15,945 bases of DNA from Theristus sp. LFF4_11 (lineage: Eukaryota > Nematoda > Chromadorea > Monhysterida > Xyalidae): assembly GCA_030248135.1 (NCBI GenBank), contig JASANC010002265.1, positions 1 to 15,945 on the forward strand. Direction: 5' to 3'. This document shows positions 8,712 through 15,945 of the stretch, in pieces. A program made the position numbers and the translations under genes. The notes under the pieces were generated by a model. The model did no database searches. It was given only the letters and a program-made list of their open reading frames with translations, and was not told the origin of the DNA. The first letter of the stretch is position 1. The number at the start of each line of letters is the position of its first letter.

Positions 8712-10562
8712 AAGTGTGGGCGCGTGATGAGCTATGATTTGTTGTTGACCAAGTTGTTAGCTTCAAATGCCTTATCAGCATAAGCAACATGATGCAGCTG
8801 AAGCGTTATCTGTTACAACGAAACATTTTTTTATTCGAGAATCGCCAGAAAATCGTGGGAGACGCAAAAATCCTAAGCTGCGCTTATGAGCGAGTTCGAA
8901 ATGCAGGGTTCTCTTTCACGTTTAAAAGCTGATGTCCACAAAACATTTTATCCCAGTTCCCAGAGATGATTTTCGGGTTTACAAATTGCTGATAACGATG
9001 AAAAAACCGTTCTTGTTAAACCAAAAAAACAAGTGACGTTACACGATAGCGGTGAAAATGCTGTTAAAATGTCATGAAAATTGCTGAAATCTGATTGAAA
9101 ATTCAAGACATCTGGGGCTCAGGTCAGCCAGCAAGACAAACAACCATGATTGTGGACAAACCACTGAGCAAACACTTTGCCGCAATAGTTCAGACCATTG
9201 CGATGCAGAAGAAAAACACGCCGTTTCTCACCCCAAAACAACTTCGTGATAAATCTTCGCCGAAATGCGTGCTTTATCATGTTGTTTAGTGGTGCCCTTA
9301 TTTCGCTGAACTACAAAATGTATGGAGAGGCGTGATCAAAAGATGCAAACCGACGCACAATAGCGCCCTGGAGAGCGTCAAAGTTACACGATTAACAAGC
9401 AAACACATGAAACTTTTCGCGCAAGCAAGGGTCTATGGAGTTTGAAAGTTTGAACTAAATTTGAAAACATAAAACTTTGAAAAAAACTGGAGACTAAAAA
9501 CATCAAATCATGTGTTTAAATAAAATAACTAAACAATAAATGTAAAAAAAACACAGCAAGTAAATTTTGCGTATGTCCAATATAATTAGAGTGATTCATC
9601 TTCGCAATCTGATCACTGGCCGGAAGCGCTTTTTTATTTAGATATCATAAAGATGTAAAAAGCGTTGTGGAAATCTGTTTTCATTATTCTCAGCTTTCGT
9701 TAGAGCAAAAAACGTTTTTACTGGTTGTTGCAAATTAGCTCTCGAATTCTGCAAAGAAACTTTCCTGCAAACTTGAGGCCGCAAAGGTGTATAAGAAGGT
9801 GCAAAGGTGTGGTGCATATGCAACAGCGTGATGGATAATAAAGCTAATAAAAACAAGAGTTCTAAGCGCGCAAGCATAAGAGATGAGCGAGACGACCAAA
9901 GCAAAAGCAAACACACACACAAATTTCAAGATGGAAAAATGGCGTTAAATCCCAACAGTGCAACGTTTAGAGAGGGCTATATTTCGAAGAAGTAAAGAAA
10001 ACCGGTATTGAACAAGCAGGAGGATAGTTGATTGAAAAGCAAGGTGCGCCACCAAGTCTCTTCTGTACACAGACAGAAAATGGTGGAACAATTCAGAAAC
10101 CACACAGCGCAAAAGAGCAACAAAATTGTCTTCAAAGATCACTATAAATGCACTTGTTGGAACTGAAAAACGTGTTGAAGGGAACGCCATTGAGTCGTCG
10201 GTTTGAATGGGTTTAATAGAAAATGAGGATATGAGCTGTGGTGGATGTTCTGCAACAAAGCATAGCTAAATCGGAGAACGCAGGATACAATAATGCAAAT
10301 GCTCAGTGCAAACACATCAAGCAACACTAGAAGAACTCAATACAATCAATCGAAAGTGTGATATCAGAAAAAAAGACAAAACGGTTTGTTTGAACAATAC
10401 TGCTGCTACTGAAGAAAAAACTGTTCGACAGCGACAGCGCGCTGAGGCGACTAGAACGCACTGATGACTGCCCTTCGCTCAGGTCACGAGACGAATAGAA
10501 TCGATGAGCTGATGAGCAGGCGAAATAATAAAAAAAACACGACGAACAAAACTACGAAGAAG
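8712..10562. other. Non-coding stretch, composition changes to A-rich
   Basis: No recognisable gene. Around 8.8-9.3 kb A and T are about equal on the plus strand; beyond about 9.3 kb the plus strand becomes clearly A-rich. A CA tract lies at 9911-9920. Hydrophobic minus-strand frames at 9638-9929 begin only with TTG and follow a stop, so they are not credible signal-peptide exons. Confidence 0.45.
9911..9920. repeat. Short AC microsatellite
   Basis: Five AC units in a row. Confidence 0.7.
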
Positions 10563-11000
10563 TCAAAAAGCGCAAACGCGTGCATGTGTGCGAAGAAGAA
10601 AAAAAAGAGAAACTAAACACAGGCAAAACGATGCAAATCGCACCAGCAACAAGGCAACGTTGAATTGATGATGAAACGCCAAAAACATGGACGGACGACA
10701 CAACAACACGGTTGTATAGACGCACGACACAAAAGAGGCGGAGTTACGCACGCACGTGCAATAGGCGTTGTAGTGTGCAGTCGGGCACGTTGTTGATACC
10801 ACAATATTGGCATCGGAATTGAAACGTGTCAGGCGACTATGCTGCAGAAATCGCCTGCCAGTCACCTGGACTGTGAAAAATCTACAATAAACCACTAGTG
10901 ACCAGACGAACAAGTTCATGACCACACGGGTGTGGTCTGTTTTTTTTTTCGACCCAGTAACGCAACGTCGGCCTGTAGATGTACGGCAACGTGAATGCAT
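10563..11000 (-). CDS. Open frame of 145 codons, unrecognised
   Basis: The minus-strand frame begins at an ATG (11000) and ends at TGA (10563). The product starts with an arginine- and lysine-rich segment, has a hydrophobic stretch near residues 28-46 (M-N-L-F-V-W-S-L-V-V-Y) and a second long hydrophobic, cysteine-rich stretch near the C-terminus (residues about 105-137). I know no matching family. Hydrophobicity here follows directly from the T-rich minus strand, because the plus strand is A- and purine-rich. About 0.3 such frames are expected by chance. Most likely not a gene. Confidence 0.12.
   Translation of the reverse strand: MHSRCRTSTGRRCVTGSKKKTDHTRVVMNLFVWSLVVYCRFFTVQVTGRRFLQHSRLTRFNSDANIVVSTTCPTAHYNAYCTCVRNSASFVSCVYTTVLLCRPSMFLAFHHQFNVALLLVRFASFCLCLVSLFFLLRTHARVCAF
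10920..10949 (+). other. Hairpin followed by a run of ten T
   Basis: GACCACAC (10920-10927) and GTGTGGTC (10930-10937) are perfect complements separated by GG, followed by TG and ten T. In bacteria this would be read as an intrinsic terminator. In an animal genome a T-run can end RNA polymerase III transcripts, but I see no A box, B box or tRNA-like gene upstream, so no terminator is called. Confidence 0.5.
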
Positions 11001-11084
11001 TCTGTCTATAGCAGTGCGTCACGTTTGAATATGCGTTTTAGCCGCAAAAAACGCATTCTAAAATAATAGACGCGACGATAAGCG

Positions 11085-11456
11085 TCACGTCAGGTAACCG
11101 TCGTTCAATTCAAGATAAAACAAGGCATATAGCCGTTTGCGTAAACGTGTCTGTTTGTACGTCAACGTACGTCGATCTGAACTATTATGAATAGACCCGT
11201 TCCATCTCATTTCAGTGTAGAACATAAACGAGCAGCGGATGAAGGAGAAATCGATTTCTCCTGCTGGCTCGCCTGCGTTTTTTACCCAAATGGTTGTGCA
11301 GTACTCCCAACAAAAAAGGCGCGTGCGTGAAACACACATACACACTACTCGTAACTCACATACGCAAACTGTACGCTGATTGGCGGAGTGAATGTTAGCG
11401 GCTGGCGCCTTCCTAAGTACCAGAGCAAGATGACTGGACATGGCCAGATGGTACAC
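11085..11456 (-). CDS. Open frame of 123 codons, unrecognised
   Basis: The frame starts at GTG (11456) with an ATG five codons later and ends at TGA. Codon use is mixed, and the C-terminal half is the most protein-like part, with I-D-F-S-F-I-R-C-S-F and a basic K-Q-T-R-L-R-K-R stretch. I recognise no domain, signal peptide or membrane segment. The 20-bp palindrome at 11243 lies inside and would encode G-E-I-D-F-S. About one frame this long is expected by chance, so this is a weak candidate. Confidence 0.12.
   Translation of the reverse strand: MYHLAMSSHLALVLRKAPAANIHSANQRTVCVCELRVVCMCVSRTRLFCWEYCTTIWVKNAGEPAGEIDFSFIRCSFMFYTEMRWNGSIHNSSDRRTLTYKQTRLRKRLYALFYLELNDGYLT
11243..11262. other. Perfect 20-bp palindrome
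   Basis: AGGAGAAATCGATTTCTCCT reads the same on both strands, with no spacer, centred on ATCGAT. The chance of any perfect 20-bp palindrome in 16 kb is of the order of 1 in 70. It could be a dimeric protein binding site or a cruciform-prone sequence. I know no factor with exactly this site. Confidence 0.75.
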
Positions 11457-12600
11457 TACACCACTCTGCGATGAGAAGAGACGACTAAAATGCGCTTTCT
11501 GCAGTAATGCTATTCTTCATTTTTTCCGTTCTCATCATCTTATATCGTCATTATTTTCGGCACCAGCCCCCATGTAGTGCTAGTGTCGACAGGCCTCGTG
11601 CAACGAATGACTGATATGTTTTCTTGCGACTATTCTAAACAACACCACCGAACATAGACATAATAATGCCGATTAAACGGTGTGTGTCATTTCAAACACG
11701 GCGACGACAATAACGACGCACTGCCCTGCTGGAAGCCGATACGAACCGTAGTGGCGCGCATTTTTCAGACAAAACCGGTTTTTGAAAAAAAAATTGATAT
11801 TTTTAAAAGTGATGTTGTTTTTTGTTTTCTCAACGATTTTGTTCTTCGCACGTGCGTCTGTTGACGAGTTGATTAATCACAAGCGTGCCAAATCAATCAC
11901 AGAGCGTAGTTTTCTTGCACAGCATTCATTGTGCATTGGGTGAAGAATTGAAAAAGCGCAGTTTTTTTCAAAAATTGGCACTTTACTTTATTGTTTGAAT
12001 GTTCCATTCTGTAATGACATGAATTCGGGCGCCAAAATGCGAAACCGAATTGAAAAAAAATGAACACAACAAACGGGCACTGGAAATTACTTTGCTGCAA
12101 GTAGAACCGCTCTTATTGTTGTTTTGTGCGGAGGGAAAGAAAAACGAAACCAACAAAATGCCTCCTAGTAGTATTCATTGGCATATGAATTCACCCAAAC
12201 ACATCCTATCAAACCGACAACGATTCTACTGATGGCACCAGGTTGTACGGGTGACAATCGAATTAGTCTGGCGACGAAATTACACCATCCTCAGTTGGTG
12301 TTCTTTACTTCCAGCCGCATAAGAGGTTCAATGAGAAGAAGTATTATTTACTTGCACCAACCCGGCCGGATAAATGAACATGTGTAGGAACTGCTTTGCG
12401 GCCAAGCTGAGAAATGCTTGGTTTGGGTAACAAGCGCTGTACAAAGGTCCGCACCGACAAGCCAATGTCACTTATTCGGCCATTATTGAGCCTCAAGAGA
12501 CGATAAGCATGCAGAACAAGTTTAGATTTCAAGCGAACCGTGGTGTGAAATTGAACCGGAATAACATCCCAATTATCTAACTAAAATGAATCCACCCGAC
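11457..12600. other. Non-coding stretch, nothing recognised
   Basis: I see no gene, RNA gene or repeat here. There is a T-rich patch at 11760-11850 and a palindromic CGCACGTGCG at 11847-11856. The plus-strand frame at 12178-12387 is in register with the low-stop region that follows, but the two are separated by several stop codons. Confidence 0.4.
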
Positions 12601-12867
12601 CCGACCACAGATGTTGTTCGGTTTTGGATTTCCGTCTGAATTTCGATGAAGAAGCATGAGCTAATTGGCAGGCGAACAGATTTTCATGCGCAGCTGCTGC
12701 AATCCAAGTGAGGTCGTGTGATTTACGCTAAGCTGAACGTGGAAGATACGAAAGTAGCCAACGGCAAAACGGCGTTCCATTCCGTTAAATTGCAAAGCTC
12801 CTACTACAAAATGTTCCTAGATATCACACGCATGTGCGACGCCAAGCCATACAGCGTTTATTTTTAG
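12601..12867 (+). pseudogene. Possible decayed coding fragment, unrecognised
   Basis: One plus-strand frame reads as plausible protein through 12640-12708 and, after a TGA, from 12712 to a TAG at 12865. The second part is 51 codons with varied, codon-like composition, including K-L-N-V-E-D-T-K-V-A-N-G-K-T-A-F-H-S-V-K-L and Y-Y-K-M-F-L-D-I-T-R-M-C. The same frame from 12178 to about 13060 holds roughly ten stops in some 290 codons, against about 18 expected at random. This could be an old transposon or duplicated-gene remnant broken by stop codons. I cannot name the family, and the excess of open codons is modest. Confidence 0.18.
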
Positions 12868-14800
12868 TAAAATCAACCAACCAGCCGGATTAGCTTTGAA
12901 AAGCTACAGATTAAACAGAAAACAGCAAAGTGGTGAGCATATGTGGCTGCGGACATCATTCGCTGCAAGTGCCGAGCACTCTCATCCCACCCGCTGCGTT
13001 TTTCAAATGGCATAGTTGAGCAATTTTGAAATTACATGAACGTACGAGAATATAAAAATAAAGCGCTCAATCATAAACGTATGGTGCACAACGAAAACTA
13101 CGAATTCTAATCACAATGAAAGCGTGAAATCGGAAATCTATGCTGGCTATATGAGTTGAGTTCACGCGGATTGGTCAAGATGCTATAAACGATGCCGTGG
13201 AACTAATAGAAACGAAGGCGCATCGGATGCTTTGATGGCTGCACATGACACGAGACTTAACAAAGAAAACGAAAAAGAAAGACGACAGGCACCAGTGGCA
13301 CCATCCACCGTCGACTATAATCAGTTGTATAACGAAGTGCACTCTTGGGTGGGTTAATACGTTTGAGAAAACGCCATAGCATGTTAGCGATAACGATATA
13401 TAAGCACATTACCATATCGATAAGAGTCAATTTTCGGCGAAATTGAGCGACCAACAACGCAACAGAACAAACAAGAACGGACACACGTTCGAAAATAAAC
13501 AAGTTATGTTACGGAAGCAGCAAACTCAAGCAAAACATCTAGAAAAATCAAAACGTACAGACCACAAGACAAGACAGAAAGCAGCACAAAAAAGTTAAAA
13601 GGGGGCAAGAAATGATTCAGTAATCAGAATAGACCAAATGATACAGAAGGAAACGACTTACTCGAGAGAAAAGTGATTCGATTTTTCAAATCATCAAGCA
13701 CACTCACTGAACAAATTCTACCTACATCGAAAAATAAACTCCTCTCGACATCATCATTGTTCAGCGCAGCGTGTACGAACAATCAGTTAAACAACAAAAA
13801 AAGTACACATGTACAGTTCGACAAGAAAGTCAACGTGGCTATGAAATAAAGCCTAAAGCAGAGCAATAAAATTGTAGTTGAGAGATATCGAAATCAAATC
13901 ACGCACGACTCAAGCGATGCATGACAAGAAAATCGCCAACGAGCGAAGATCGGAAGAATTATAGTAAGACAACAACAAATGTCATGAAGGATAGTACTTT
14001 CGAAAGCCAACGCGGAAAGGAGGCAAGGAATGCTCAGTCAAGTAAACAGCAATGTTTACGCGTTTGTGAGAGTTTTATGAAGCACCAGGGGCGGTTTGTG
14101 TCAGCTAGCGCCAGTGAGGCGGCGTTAAAATGAGAAAAAGATCAGCCAACAGTTTTGTGAATGAGGCATGCTGAAGCTAAATCACCGTGAAGACCTCAAG
14201 GGTACCCTACACCGACTACACTCTAATAAATGTTAGGCTCAAAATTAAAAGAAGAATGAAAACTCCATGAATTTTAAAGGTCAATTCAAGAACAAAACTT
14301 CAACGTATGAATTGCAAATGAAGCATAAATTGTGGAGCTCATTAATCACATAAAGAGCCGACGGTCAATAGAGCAACACTACTACTGCAACTGTGGGCCT
14401 GAGTCTGAGAGAGGTGTTAGATTAAAATTTAGATAGGGTATGTGATGTTAATGCTGGAAAGAGGAAGAGCTCCACGGCAATTCACTCAAGGCTTTCATTT
14501 AGTATTAACAATATTGAAAACTGTTGGAATATTAACAAAAATTTCAAGTAACAGGAAAGAAATTCAAAATTGAGAGACATCACTCAGCCACGTTTTCTGT
14601 TGATGCGGCTGTGGGAAAACGAACTGAAGTCTCGTGAACATACGGTGGAGAAAATGGTATAAAATGGAGAACGATCATGAGCGAAAAAAAGAATTCGTTA
14701 ATTCTGCACGAAAAACACTGGTTGGACGTTCGGCCAGGTAGATTGAACTGAAACTAATTCAACTATGACATTTATGTTAGTTCCGAAACTCAAAACGGCA

Positions 14801-14811
14801 TAGATAGATAG
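14801..14811. repeat. Very short TAGA tandem repeat
   Basis: Just under three units of TAGA. Confidence 0.5.
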
Positions 14812-15120
14812 GTAAATAGTTTCACATATGACGCAAGACTTTAAAATTGGCAAAATGATGCAAGTCACTTGGGAGAATTTTAATTGCCACATAAAAATTG
14901 AAACTGGTTTCCTTTCAACGTCTGCACACACATTGAGTCGCAGAACCTAATAAATTGATCTAATTAAAAAAATAGTCAGCTACAAGGTAAAAATGACCGG
15001 ACCGACTAGAACGAGTAACTGAATAACAAACTATTAGCCAGATAGACTGTAACAGCCCAAGCACCGTCGATTTTTTGTAAATTACTTTGAAAGTTCTTAA
15101 AAACGTCGCAGAATTGAAGC

Positions 15121-15698
15121 AATGCATTACTGTGATGTCCACGTCCACCACCACCATGTAAAGTGTGCAAACGGAACAGAATGCATTGTTTCAGATTTTT
15201 TTACTCACAAAATACTTAGCTCACTCAAACTCAAAGGATGGTCAATCCATCAAAAACACTGTTGCAATTAAAATAGATCAGTCGCAAAAAAATGCAAAAC
15301 TCGATGTAATCAATTAGATCACAGAAAAGCAATTGTCATGTCGGGCACAGAGAAGAATAAAAAGAATTGTGAATCCACCGACAATAATCTGATGACGATA
15401 TGTGATGACTCATTTTTTCATCCACCGTGTCAAACAATCCCTAAAAATCAGTTGGCTGTCCGACACTGAAATCCTCTATCATCACGAAAACATTCAGAAT
15501 ATTAATATGACTAGCTGCTCAAATGTAAGAAAATCCAAAACTAAAAAAGATTCTTTCACGTCGCCTCAATCGTTCCGTTCAGCGGCACGCGTCATTTGCG
15601 CGTCGAGTCGCGTGATTTGCGGCAACGCCAGCTGTGTGCAGAAGTTGAAACACAATTGTTGTGTGTGTTCAATGGTGCGCAAATGCATTATTGTGATG
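15121..15698. repeat. Dispersed direct repeat pair, 17 bases
   Basis: AATGCATTACTGTGATG at 15121-15137 recurs at 15682-15698 with a single C to T change. The palindromic core AATGCATT also occurs at 15180-15187 and at 10994-11001. Confidence 0.5.
15145..15157. repeat. CCA triplet repeat
   Basis: Four CCA units followed by T. Confidence 0.7.
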
Positions 15699-15728
15699 CA
15701 AAATTGGCTGATTCCAAAAAACGGATGA
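15405..15728 (+). CDS. Open frame of 107 codons, unrecognised
   Basis: The frame starts at ATG 15405 (a GTG lies one codon upstream) and ends at TGA. The product is basic and cysteine-rich in its second half, with eight cysteines from residue 40 onward, several as CVIC-like or C-C-V-C groupings but in no spacing I recognise as a zinc-binding or disulphide family. The G+C content rises towards the right edge of the window. A few frames of this length are expected by chance; no splice or promoter signal supports it. Confidence 0.12.
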   Translation: MTHFFIHRVKQSLKISWLSDTEILYHHENIQNINMTSCSNVRKSKTKKDSFTSPQSFRSAARVICASSRVICGNASCVQKLKHNCCVCSMVRKCIIVMQNWLIPKNG

Positions 15729-15874
15729 AGTGTGCACCCCGGGTGTAACGATCACTCTAAACTGCCAACGCTCCGAATTCCCCGGCCTCGAACGCTGATG
15801 TGGGGATCAGAGCGCTCGGATCTTCGTCGACCTGCACTTTTGCTCAAAGTGAAAAATACACGTTTGCGTTTGGT

Positions 15875-15891
15875 TGTGTGTGTGTGTGTGT
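15875..15891. repeat. TG microsatellite
   Basis: Seventeen bases of uninterrupted alternating T and G. Confidence 0.85.
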
Positions 15892-15945
15892 CAGTCGTTA
15901 ATATTTCCACAGTTAATTCCAATTCAATCTCTTTTCTCTTTTCTC

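Larger units (their letters stand above)
12868..15401. other. Strongly A- and purine-rich non-coding stretch
   Basis: No recognisable gene. The plus strand is extremely A-rich: the 60 bases from 13561 contain 31 A and 5 T. One frame has a 70- to 80-codon open run near 13.61-13.85 kb without an ATG. Further runs in that register are broken by many TGA and TAA codons; stop-poor stretches are unsurprising in such biased sequence. Minor simple repeats lie at 14801 and 15145. Confidence 0.5.

Noticed and set aside
9638..9929. Two minus-strand frames starting with signal-peptide-like hydrophobic residues, considered as the missing first semaphorin exon
   Set aside because: Both begin only at TTG, with no ATG, and one is directly preceded by an in-frame TAA. 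The hydrophobic character follows from the GT- and T-rich minus strand.
13561..14230. Long stop-poor plus-strand register, tested as coding with TGA read as Trp
   Set aside because: TAA also interrupts it, no domain appears, and the strong A and purine bias explains the lysine-, glutamine- and serine-rich translation.
15770..15829. Minus-strand exon-like segment after GTGCAG with about 24 open codons
   Set aside because: The acceptor has an A-rich interruption just before the AG, the frame stops after 24 codons, all three frames look equally codon-like in this G+C-rich patch, and no family is recognisable.
15765..15835. Run of restriction-site-like sequence (GAATTC, GATC, GTCGACCTGCA) resembling a cloning polylinker
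   Set aside because: Only short pieces match and the order and spacing do not follow a known polylinker. The flanks blend with the rest of the window, so vector contamination is not supported.

Overview
The window is about 41% G+C by eye, not depleted in CpG, and has no long uninterrupted reading frame. That is what intronic or intergenic DNA of a multicellular animal with spliced genes looks like; bacterial, viral or plastid DNA would be packed with frames. The one feature I can name from its protein sequence is a single internal coding exon on the minus strand near the left edge (about 716 down to 620). It encodes the start of a semaphorin domain, with the hallmark stretches DHFKLL and LLIGAR. 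These match invertebrate class 1 semaphorins (Sema-1a / fasciclin IV type) best, so the source is probably a protostome invertebrate such as an arthropod or nematode. The species cannot be fixed from this sequence.

Layout. Positions 1-619 would be the intron downstream of that exon; the later semaphorin exons lie beyond the left edge. From 717 rightwards, on the gene's own strand, comes the upstream intron and then either more introns, 5' untranslated sequence or the promoter region. I found no convincing signal-peptide exon for this gene in the remaining 15 kb. That stretch holds short CA/GT microsatellites, several perfect palindromes or hairpins, eight CACGTG hexamers, and a few frames with modest coding character (about 3.56-3.80, 4.21-4.54, 6.35-6.49, 7.67-7.91, 8.22-8.71, 10.56-11.00, 11.09-11.46, 12.6-12.87 and 15.4-15.73 kb). 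None of these is recognisable, and most are as long as chance would give in this much DNA. They are listed at low confidence.

Base composition changes along the window. Much of 0.6-8.7 kb is mixed or T-rich on the plus strand, while about 9.3-15.4 kb is strongly A- and purine-rich. This may mark a transcription-unit boundary. No rRNA, tRNA, CRISPR array or intact mobile element was seen.
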